A DNA stretch of 64,000 nt, taken from assembly GCA_002701845.1 (NCBI GenBank), contig NZXG01000021.1:32351-96350 (forward strand), in the 5' to 3' direction. The notes beneath the pieces are model-generated. The model saw only the letters and a program-made list of their open reading frames with translations. It ran no database searches and was not told where the DNA came from. Below, one piece after another: positions 58,518 to 64,000 of this stretch. How positions within the stretch are numbered: position 1 is the first letter of the stretch; each line of letters starts with the position of its first letter. The stretch comes from Pseudomonadales bacterium (lineage in GTDB: Bacteria; Pseudomonadota; Gammaproteobacteria; Pseudomonadales; Ketobacteraceae). A program made the translations under genes and the position numbers.

Positions 58518-58685
58518 ATGTTTAATTGGGCACTTGTTTTTCTGGTATTTGCCATTATTGCCGGCTTATTGGGTTTTAGTGGTATTGCCGGCACAGCTAC
58601 CCACATCGCCTGGATTCTGTTTGTCGTAGGGCTGGTGATTGCCATCGTACTGGGCGTAGCCGGAAGAGCCGGAGGTCGACCGTAG
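58518..58685 (+). CDS. DUF1328 (YtjA-like) small membrane protein
   Basis: 55 residues, MFNWALVFLVFAIIAGLLGF then SGIAGTATHIAWILFVVGLV, ending GRAGGRP. Two membrane helices, the normal size and pattern for DUF1328/YtjA. AGGGAGAAAG precedes the start. Function unknown, often stress-induced. Likely cotranscribed with the OmpA-like lipoprotein; a strong terminator follows. Confidence 0.93.
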   Translation: MFNWALVFLVFAIIAGLLGFSGIAGTATHIAWILFVVGLVIAIVLGVAGRAGGRP

Positions 58686-58704
58686 TCGATTTCACTGCAG
58701 AGTT

Positions 58705-58737
58705 AAAAAAAGGGCTGGTTAAAACCAGCCCTTTTTT
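58705..58737 (+). terminator. Rho-independent terminator after the DUF1328 gene
   Basis: AAAAAAGGGCTGGTT and AACCAGCCCTTTTTT form a 15-bp stem with a two-base loop region and T run; could work in both directions. Confidence 0.92.
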
Positions 58738-58745
58738 GTGGCTAA

Positions 58746-58762
58746 TTTGCACGATTTACAGT
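58746..58762. promoter_or_regulatory. Candidate enhancer site, TTTGCA-N5-TACAGT
   Basis: TTTGCA-CGATT-TACAGT keeps nine of ten core positions of TTGYA-N5-TRCAA. It ends 114 bases before the -24 element at 58876. A second inverted repeat, AACCAAG/CTTGGTT (58814-58820 and 58846-58852), lies between them. Confidence 0.4.
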
Positions 58763-58875
58763 GTTGATTGCAACCGAGTGTATTGCGGCCCAGGCACCAG
58801 GCTTATAGTGGTAAACCAAGTACACAATAGGATGGTTTTATCGGGCTTGGTTCACACTTTTTGCCCCGTTTTAAG

Positions 58876-58892
58876 TTGGCACAGTTATTGTT
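58876..58892 (+). promoter_or_regulatory. Candidate sigma54 promoter of the small lipoprotein unit
   Basis: TTGGCACAGTTATTGTT: perfect TTGGCAC and TTG; the C of the -12 GC is T. ATG 58929 is 36 bases beyond. Confidence 0.62.
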
Positions 58893-58928
58893 ACTACCTT
58901 TCTGTCACTCACACACAAGGAGATAATC

Positions 58929-59117
58929 ATGAGGATTTTACTTTCCGTGTTGGCACTGATGTTCACTCTGGGTCTTACTGCCTGTGACATGAATGAAGGT
59001 CCGGCTGAAGAAGCGGGTGAGAATATCGATAACGCCATGACCGATGCCGGTAATGCGGTGGAAGATCTGTGCGAAGATGCCAAAGAAGGCATGAACGCAG
59101 AAGATGAAGATTGCTAA
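58929..59117 (+). CDS. Small acidic lipoprotein
   Basis: 62 residues. Signal peptide MRILLSVLALMFTLGLTACD with lipobox LTAC, then an acidic helical tail (AEEAGENIDNAMTDAGNAVE) with Cys in LCEDAK and at the C-terminus. AAGGAGATAATC precedes the start. Similar in size to entericidin-like lipoproteins but not clearly one. Followed 48 bases later by the barrel gene. Confidence 0.85.
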   Translation: MRILLSVLALMFTLGLTACDMNEGPAEEAGENIDNAMTDAGNAVEDLCEDAKEGMNAEDEDC

Positions 59118-59165
59118 GGAACTGGCGCTGCACCACTGCTCAAGCAATAAGGAGATTATTTATTT

Positions 59166-59738
59166 ATGAACAACTGGATTCGATTTTCTTTACTGGCAGC
59201 GCTTGCTGCTCCCACCTCGCTGGCATTGGCTCAACCCAATGATGAGATCGGCTTTTACGCCGGTGCGAGTTACGGCTTACTTAAGGTCAAAGGCGATGAC
59301 GAATTTGACGATGACCAGGACGCCTATCAGCTGCTGGCCGGCGCCACCTTCCACAAATATTTCGGTGTAGAAGGCAGTTACATTGATTTCGGTAGCTATG
59401 GTGGCAATCTGGCGAAGGCAGACGTGGATGGATTTACTCTGGCTGTAAAGGGTATTCTGCCGGTGACTGACTTCTTTTCTGTCTACGCGAAAGGTGGCCA
59501 ACTGTGGTGGGACGCCGACTATGATGTGCTGACCTATGATGGCGGTACGGATGGAGATGAGCTGTTCTGGGGTCTGGGCGTTGCATTCAGCGTGGCTCCC
59601 CAGGTAGACATCACTCTGGACTACACCCGCTACAATGTTGAGTTCGAACGGGACGAAATAGGACTGTTGGCCAGCGATAACATTGATACGGATACCGATC
59701 TGGATCACGCCAGCGCTGGTATTGTATTCCGTTTCTAG
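59166..59738 (+). CDS. Outer-membrane beta-barrel protein (OmpA-like transmembrane fold)
   Basis: 190 residues. Signal peptide ending ALAQPND, then strands of alternating hydrophobic residues (IGFYAGASYGLLKVKGDDEF, GFTLAVKGILPVTDFFSVYA, GLGVAFSVAPQVDITLDYTR) and a C-terminal strand ending IVFRF with terminal Phe. Consistent with an eight-stranded barrel. Acidic loops (DDEFDDDQD). It is probably cotranscribed with the small lipoprotein and ends at a terminator. Confidence 0.9.
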   Translation: MNNWIRFSLLAALAAPTSLALAQPNDEIGFYAGASYGLLKVKGDDEFDDDQDAYQLLAGATFHKYFGVEGSYIDFGSYGGNLAKADVDGFTLAVKGILPVTDFFSVYAKGGQLWWDADYDVLTYDGGTDGDELFWGLGVAFSVAPQVDITLDYTRYNVEFERDEIGLLASDNIDTDTDLDHASAGIVFRF

Positions 59739-59771
59739 TGTTGACTCTTTGAGTGAAAAAGAAAACCCTAT

Positions 59772-59802
59772 AGCCCAATTCCTTGAATTGGGCTTTTTCT
59801 TT
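59772..59802 (+). terminator. Rho-independent terminator after the barrel gene
   Basis: AGCCCAATTC and GAATTGGGCT with loop CTT, followed by TTTTCTTT. It ends 13 bases before the MscS-like start. Confidence 0.9.
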
Positions 59803-59814
59803 AAGGGGTAGAGA

Positions 59815-61290
59815 ATGGTGTTACGCAGCGTAATCCTGATTACAGTTATAATGTTAGCTTGGGGCCAGGTGCTTGCGGCTGAGCCATCGAATACCGCCGG
59901 GGCCACAGAAAATCTCGATGAGCTGATTACCATACTGGAGAGCAAAACCGGCCGCCAGGAACTCATTGAGCAACTGAAAACCCTGCAGAAAGCCAAACAG
60001 CAAGTCAAAGATTCCAACGATCCCGGCCGGCTTGTGGATTGGTTGGACATTGACGAACAAAGCAGTACGCTTACCCGGGAAATCGCCCGCCAGCTGGAGC
60101 GCTTCGAAATTGGCGAGAACGAATTTTACCGTTATCTGGCGGCAATAGCCGCGGTACTGGTCTTCTGTCTGTGGTTGTACGCCAATCGGTTACTGGCGAG
60201 ATTCAGCGAAAAAAAGCTAGTGAAATTACGCCGCAAGTGGCAATTGGGGCATCACCGTTTTGGTCTTTATGTCCGCATTCAAAAACTGTTTGGATGGGGC
60301 TTCGGGCTATTGTTATTACTATACAGTCTGAACCAGATTCTGGAAATCAGTGAGGGCGAGCTGATCCTGGGATTGAGCCTCACAGAACTGATGAGCCAGT
60401 TTTTTACCCTGTTTTTCATTATCCTGTTGTTCGCCAGTATTTGGGAAACGGCCAACACCCTGATGGAACTGGCATTGTCACGCAGCCCCCATGGCCGCAG
60501 CAGTCGGGTACAAACCCTGATGCCGGTTATCCGCAATATCCTGTTGGTGGTATTGGGCACCCTGGCCGCACTGGTGATCCTATCGGAACTGGGCATTGAT
60601 ATCATGCCACTGCTGGCCGGGGCCGGGGTGCTGGGTATCGCAGTCGGCTTCGGCGCCCAGACTCTGGTTAAGGACTTTCTCACTGGAATTACCATCATTC
60701 TTGAGGATTTACTGCAGATCGGCGATGTGGTGGAAGTGGGTGGCCGTATCGGCGCTGTTGAGAGGATCAGCATTCGCAAGATTCAGTTACGCGATCTGGA
60801 AGGGATTGTCCATACGGTCCCCTTTGGGGAAGTCACCATCGTCGATAACTACACCAAAGAGTTCAGTTACTATCTGTTTAATGTCGGTGTCGCTTATAAA
60901 GAGGATACCGATAAGGTTATCGAACATCTCCTGCAAATCGATAAAACACTCCGGGGAGAGGATAACTATAAAGATATGATCCTTGAGCCCCTGGAAATTC
61001 TCGGTGTAGACCAATTCGCCGACAGTGCGGTTATCATCAAAGCGCGGATAAAAACCCGGTCCCATGATCGCTGGGCTGTGGGCCGTGAATTCAATCGTCG
61101 TATCAAATACACGTTCGATGAACACAACATTGAGATCCCATTCCCGCATCAGACACTGTATTTTGGCAATTCCAACTTGCAGATCAAGAACGCTGAGCCC
61201 AGCGAACAACCTAGTGAGGGAAAGTCACAGCGTCAGCAAAAAGCAAAGCGAGGCAGAAGAGGCGACTCACAAGACGAAGTAGAAGATTGA
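59815..61290 (+). CDS. MscS-family mechanosensitive channel
   Basis: 491 residues. Signal peptide (MVLRSVILITVIMLAWGQVL), a periplasmic helical region, about five membrane segments, then the pore helix and MscS domain (LAGAGVLGIAVGFGAQTLVK, DFLTGITIILEDLLQIGDVV, VHTVPFGEVTIVDNYT). A basic C-terminal tail (KRGRRGDSQ). It protects against osmotic downshock. No sigma54-like element lies between the terminator and its start, so it may depend on read-through or on a promoter I do not see. Confidence 0.93.
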   Translation: MVLRSVILITVIMLAWGQVLAAEPSNTAGATENLDELITILESKTGRQELIEQLKTLQKAKQQVKDSNDPGRLVDWLDIDEQSSTLTREIARQLERFEIGENEFYRYLAAIAAVLVFCLWLYANRLLARFSEKKLVKLRRKWQLGHHRFGLYVRIQKLFGWGFGLLLLLYSLNQILEISEGELILGLSLTELMSQFFTLFFIILLFASIWETANTLMELALSRSPHGRSSRVQTLMPVIRNILLVVLGTLAALVILSELGIDIMPLLAGAGVLGIAVGFGAQTLVKDFLTGITIILEDLLQIGDVVEVGGRIGAVERISIRKIQLRDLEGIVHTVPFGEVTIVDNYTKEFSYYLFNVGVAYKEDTDKVIEHLLQIDKTLRGEDNYKDMILEPLEILGVDQFADSAVIIKARIKTRSHDRWAVGREFNRRIKYTFDEHNIEIPFPHQTLYFGNSNLQIKNAEPSEQPSEGKSQRQQKAKRGRRGDSQDEVED

Positions 61291-61298
61291 CCAGCCAC

Positions 61299-61330
61299 AA
61301 AAAAGGCTAACCCGAAGGTTAGCCTTTTTT
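61299..61330. terminator. Bidirectional terminator between MscS-like and csbD-like genes
   Basis: AAAAAAGGCTAACC, loop CGAA, GGTTAGCCTTTTTT: perfect 14-bp stem with T runs on both strands, between convergent genes. Confidence 0.93.
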
Positions 61331-61355
61331 GGTGCCTGATCTCAGATTCCGTACA

Positions 61356-61556
61356 TTAAGATACAGAATCCAGCAGCTTACGAACCTGCTTCTCGGCTTC
61401 CTCTTTGGCGTAGCCGTATTTTTCCTGCAGCATACCCACCAGACGGTCATTACTGCCGTCTACCTGTTCAACGTCGTCATCGGTGAGTTTGCCCCAGTTT
61501 TCACGGAGTTTACCTTTCACCTGTTTCCATTTTCCTTCCATTACATCATTACTCAT
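61356..61556 (-). CDS. CsbD-family stress-response protein
   Basis: 66 residues from ATG 61556 (MSNDVMEGKWKQVKGKLREN), with AGGAGG six bases upstream; the frame is open to 61577. WKQVKGKLRENWGKLTDDD and the charged helical C-terminus are typical of CsbD. The family is general-stress induced, function unknown. A sigma54-like element lies 61 bases upstream. Confidence 0.94.
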   Translation of the reverse strand: MSNDVMEGKWKQVKGKLRENWGKLTDDDVEQVDGSNDRLVGMLQEKYGYAKEEAEKQVRKLLDSVS

Positions 61557-61616
61557 GACGTCCTCCTGGTTAGTCATTATCGCTTGCTTGCAGTTGCTTG
61601 CTCGCCTCTGGAGACG

Positions 61617-61633
61617 TGCATTTTGCGTTCCAT
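61617..61633 (-). promoter_or_regulatory. Candidate sigma54 promoter of the csbD-like gene
   Basis: Minus strand ATGGAACGCAAAATGCA: TGG and ACG at -24, TGCA at -12 with correct spacing; mismatches at bases 1, 5, 9 and 13. Confidence 0.52.
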
Positions 61634-61691
61634 TTTTCCAGCTGGCGAAGCGAGCAATTTATACGGCACTATGGATAGACTGCGCGAATTC

Positions 61692-61708
61692 CTTGTAGCA
61701 TTTACAAG
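61692..61708. promoter_or_regulatory. Perfect palindrome CTTGTA-N5-TACAAG between two sigma54-like promoters
   Basis: CTTGTA-GCATT-TACAAG. It is 58 bases upstream of the csbD element and 95 upstream of the BON element, so one site could serve both divergent units. Same arms and spacer length as 19791-19807. Confidence 0.6.
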
Positions 61709-61803
61709 CCTGAAGGCCCCCGCACGGTAAATTTGTCAATCAATACAACCAGCGACAGCCTTTCAGCACCGCTGATTCACGCAGCACCCTGGGCGTTGGT
61801 GAT

Positions 61804-61820
61804 TTGGCATGAGCTTCGCT
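61804..61820 (+). promoter_or_regulatory. Candidate sigma54 promoter of the BON-domain gene
   Basis: TTGGCATGAGCTTCGCT: two mismatches (bases 7 and 14); -24 GG and -12 GC correctly spaced. ATG 61869 is 48 bases beyond. Confidence 0.65.
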
Positions 61821-61868
61821 TGTGTACCAGCAGTACGACACCCTAGAGTAACGACAAGGAGAATGCTT

Positions 61869-62519
61869 ATGAAACCTGATTCAGCGTCCCGGTCTCTGAC
61901 TTTCACAGGCCTCGCTGCCGCTGTGGCACTGGCTGTTGGCAGCCTGACAATTACTCCGGCCCTGGCGGACACCGACGACACTCTGGACAGTATGCAACAC
62001 GAAGTAAAAGAGATGTCCGCTGAGACCCAGCGGTTTTTTCAGAACGGATTGCGCGAAGGCAAAATTGAAACCGCGTTGCTGTTCAACGAAAACCTCAACA
62101 GCTTCAAAATCGATGTGCAAGTGCGTAACGAAACAGCCGTTCTGGAAGGGAAAGTTGAGAACGGAGTAGAGCGTGAACTGGCCGAAGAAATTGCGCTGAG
62201 TGTGGATGGCATTGATGAAGTGGATAATCGGATTACGCTGTCGGAAGATGCGCGGGAAGGCAATCCGGAGCGTAACGAAGACGGCTTTATCGCTTCCATC
62301 GAGGATGCCACTATTACCGCCAAGGCGAAGATGAAACTGCTGGCCAATGATTTTGTGGATGGCACTGACGTCAGTATCGATACCCAGCAGAAAACCGTGG
62401 TACTCGAGGGTGAGGTCAGCACCCAGGCGGAAAAAGATCTGGCGGAGCAACTGGTGAAAAACCTGGACGGTGTCGGAGGCGTGGACAACCGTTTGCAGGT
62501 GAAACCCAATCATTCATAA
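61869..62519 (+). CDS. OsmY-like periplasmic protein with two BON domains
   Basis: 216 residues from ATG 61869, six bases after AAGGAG; ATG 61863 is too close to the ribosome site. Signal peptide ending PALADTDD. Two BON domains: about 75-130 (VRNETAVLEGKVENGVEREL, DEVDNRITL) and 145-212 (IDTQQKTVVLEGEVSTQAEK, GVDNRLQV). BON domains bind phospholipid or membranes and OsmY-type proteins are induced by osmotic stress. Confidence 0.93.
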   Translation: MKPDSASRSLTFTGLAAAVALAVGSLTITPALADTDDTLDSMQHEVKEMSAETQRFFQNGLREGKIETALLFNENLNSFKIDVQVRNETAVLEGKVENGVERELAEEIALSVDGIDEVDNRITLSEDAREGNPERNEDGFIASIEDATITAKAKMKLLANDFVDGTDVSIDTQQKTVVLEGEVSTQAEKDLAEQLVKNLDGVGGVDNRLQVKPNHS

Positions 62520-62560
62520 CCCCAAGCTGTCCGGCGCCGGAGCGTAGCGTTACCCAGTGA

Positions 62561-62577
62561 TTGGAATGGTAATTGCT
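62561..62577 (+). promoter_or_regulatory. Candidate sigma54 promoter of the SYLF-domain gene
   Basis: TTGGAATGGTAATTGCT: two mismatches (bases 5 and 7) with perfect TTGCT at -12. It lies 82 bases before ATG 62660. I see only a half-site (TTTGCA near 62494) upstream. Confidence 0.62.
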
Positions 62578-62659
62578 ATATGAACTCCGGTGCCGGGGAA
62601 CCAAAACCCTCGCAACCTTACAGGAAATCTATAAACGTCGATGCAAGGAGATGCATACC

Positions 62660-63433
62660 ATGACGATTAACCACAAGAAAACCTTACTGGCCTTCAGTTC
62701 AGCCGCCGTGTTAATGGCGGCCAGTGGCCTGAGTTATGCGGAGACTGGCGGCAGCAACGGCATGATGAATTATGGTAACGAGTCCACCGGCGGCAAACCG
62801 GTGGCCGATGCACCGCTGCAACTGGCACAAATGGACGCCGATGAGTTTAAGGACGAATACAAAGACGCCAAAGAAACGGAGATGGAAGCCGTTAAAGTGG
62901 CAAGCCAAATGACGCAGGACACCAATCTCAAACAGTTGTTGAGTCAGGCCAAAGGTGTGTTCATCATCCCGGATTACGCCCGTGCCGGCCTGGTGGTCGG
63001 AGCCAAAGGCGGTCAGGGTGTGTTGATGTTCAAGGAAAACGGGCAGTGGCAGGGTCCGGCGTTTTATAACATCGGCGGTATCAGCCTGGGTGCCCAGGGC
63101 GGTGTGGAAGCCGGCGCCATCGCCATGATCCTGATGTCTGACAAGGCTCTCGATAATTTTGATGACACCCAGAACTTTTCGCTGTCAGCGGATGCCGGGT
63201 TAACGATCATCAACTACTCCAAGCGGGCCCGTGCTTCAACCACCGATGGTGATGTTATCGTCTGGTCCGATACCGAGGGTGCCTGGGCAGATCTGGCGGT
63301 GGCGATTCAGGATGTGATCTGGGACGCCGAAGAAAACCAGGCGTACTATCGCACCGCCGCGATCACCCCTGACACAGTGGCCGGTTTGAAAAAACAGAAA
63401 GAATCCAGTGAACTTGAATCTGCACTGGACTAG
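62660..63433 (+). CDS. SYLF (Ysc84) domain lipid-binding protein
   Basis: 257 residues from ATG 62660 (MTINHKKTLLAFSSAAVLMA), nine bases after AAGGAG; the frame is open to 62573. Signal peptide ending LSYAE. The SYLF domain (about 75-250) begins AKGVFIIPDYARAGLVVGAK and has GPAFYNIGGISLGAQGGVEA and LSADAGLTIINYS. Eukaryotic and bacterial members bind phosphoinositides or phospholipids. Last plus-strand gene of the cluster. Confidence 0.93.
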   Translation: MTINHKKTLLAFSSAAVLMAASGLSYAETGGSNGMMNYGNESTGGKPVADAPLQLAQMDADEFKDEYKDAKETEMEAVKVASQMTQDTNLKQLLSQAKGVFIIPDYARAGLVVGAKGGQGVLMFKENGQWQGPAFYNIGGISLGAQGGVEAGAIAMILMSDKALDNFDDTQNFSLSADAGLTIINYSKRARASTTDGDVIVWSDTEGAWADLAVAIQDVIWDAEENQAYYRTAAITPDTVAGLKKQKESSELESALD

Positions 63434-63475
63434 TGAAAATCCTGGCAATCTGATTCAGTCAGAACTGTCAGTAAG

Positions 63476-63504
63476 AAAGCGGCCTTAACAGGGCCGCTTT
63501 TTCT
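63476..63504 (+). terminator. Rho-independent terminator after the SYLF-domain gene
   Basis: AAAGCGGCC and GGCCGCTTT with a seven-base loop followed by T; 43 bases past the stop. Confidence 0.9.
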
Positions 63505-63513
63505 TTCCGAGCT

Positions 63514-63912
63514 TTACTGAAGCAATTGTTGAAGCGCCACTGTCGCCAATGGCTTGGCCCAATCCGGCATCGGGTCCGCAAATTCCGTCACTAAACGACC
63601 CGCCTCCAGCGCGAACAAAACCTGAAGTTGGGCCAAGGTTCCCGAATTATCCAATACCCGAACCGCCTGGCAGCGGGGCAATAACGTCATGAAATTGTGA
63701 ATGGAATCCGTGCAACGCTCGCGGATCTTTGCCTCGGGAATCGGGTGACCACCCTTTTTCACCCGCGCCGCCACCCGCTCAATGTGCAGTTCCGGACTGC
63801 CCAACCCACAAAACAGAATACGTACATCGCGGCCGATATCCATAGCATGATGCAGGCGTAACGTAATTGTGGCTCCACCCAGAGTGGTTTCAAAAATATA
63901 GTTAGAGCCTGC
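63514..63912 (-). pseudogene. Truncated zeta-toxin/P-loop kinase-like gene (C-terminal part)
   Basis: ATG 63843 would give 109 residues, but the same frame stays open to 63912 and reads SNYIFETTLGGATITLRLHH before it, then RILFCGLGSPELHIERVAAR, VKKGGHPIPEAKIRERCTDS. FETTL and L-x-S-P-E-L-H-I-x-R-V plus GGH-x-I-P are typical of zeta-toxin-like predicted ATPases/kinases. An in-frame TGA at 63913-63915 cuts it off, and no Walker A motif is seen in any frame to the window end. It is probably a decayed or frameshifted gene. Its 3' end faces the SYLF terminator. Confidence 0.65.
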
Positions 63913-64000
63913 TCATAAAGTTACCGGCTCCCGATGTGTGGTGCCGGTACTTGCTGCTGGAATTCATGTGGCCACCACTTTTAAACACGCCTCGTGATTA

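Noticed and set aside
59739..59814. sigma54-like promoter for the MscS-family gene
   Set aside because: The gap is filled by a terminator and shows no -24/-12 pair.
61731..61746. Extra enhancer-like site TTGTC-N6-TACAA before the BON gene
   Set aside because: Spacer is six rather than five bases and one arm is imperfect; kept out of the motif set.

Overview
Chromosomal window from a GC-rich gammaproteobacterium, probably a marine or halotolerant Pseudomonadales/Oceanospirillales-type organism. The order dprA, LysM protein, def, fmt, rsmB, trkA ... glyQ, glyS, plsC matches the origin-proximal block known in Pseudomonas. Mrp Na+/H+ antiporter genes, a Trk K+ system, a FadL-like porin and a TtpC-type TonB2 system fit a marine lifestyle. 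I see no tRNA, rRNA, insertion sequence or CRISPR array.

Layout. 1-7164 (mostly minus): dprA 5' end, a GAF-PAS-GGDEF-EAL protein, a TPR/retropepsin-like protease, a frameshifted FadL-type porin, a LysM protein. 7410-14333 (plus): def-fmt-rsmB-trkA-trkH and a GAF-GGDEF cyclase. 14373-19737: EpsG-like and GT39-like membrane proteins, an atypical groES-groEL pair with a frameshift in groEL, a hypothetical protein. 19935-30825: lipid kinase, metallophosphoesterase, Nramp-like transporter, ABC exporter, SelO, and a one-module NRPS whose code predicts cysteine. 31454-37339: complete mrpA(AB)CDEFG. 38038-43980: DUF3450/TtpC/ExbB/ExbD/TonB/TPR operon plus a quinone reductase. 44038-47110: a response regulator-TPR protein with a minimal histidine kinase. 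47123-48129: a phosphatase that looks less GC-rich than its surroundings. 48130-51887: glyQ-glyS-plsC. 52126-57554 (minus): a five-gene phosphorelay operon headed by an NtrC-type sigma54 activator. 57855-63433: envelope/stress genes (OmpA-like lipoprotein, DUF1328, small lipoprotein, beta-barrel, MscS, CsbD, BON, SYLF). 63514-63912: a broken zeta-toxin/P-loop kinase-like gene.

The most interesting point is regulatory. Nearly every transcription unit of the 57.6-63.4 kb envelope cluster is preceded by a good -24/-12 (sigma54) promoter match. Palindromes of the form CTTGYA-N5-TRCAAG lie upstream of several of them, as expected for enhancer sites of the adjacent NtrC-type regulator. The same palindrome with a -24/-12 element also stands in front of the lipid-kinase operon at 19.9 kb, about 37 kb away. 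I read this as a self-contained phosphorelay/sigma54 envelope-stress regulon. It is inferred by eye from sequence and needs computation and experiment.

Protein functions were assigned by recognising motifs and family-typical sequence, without database searches.
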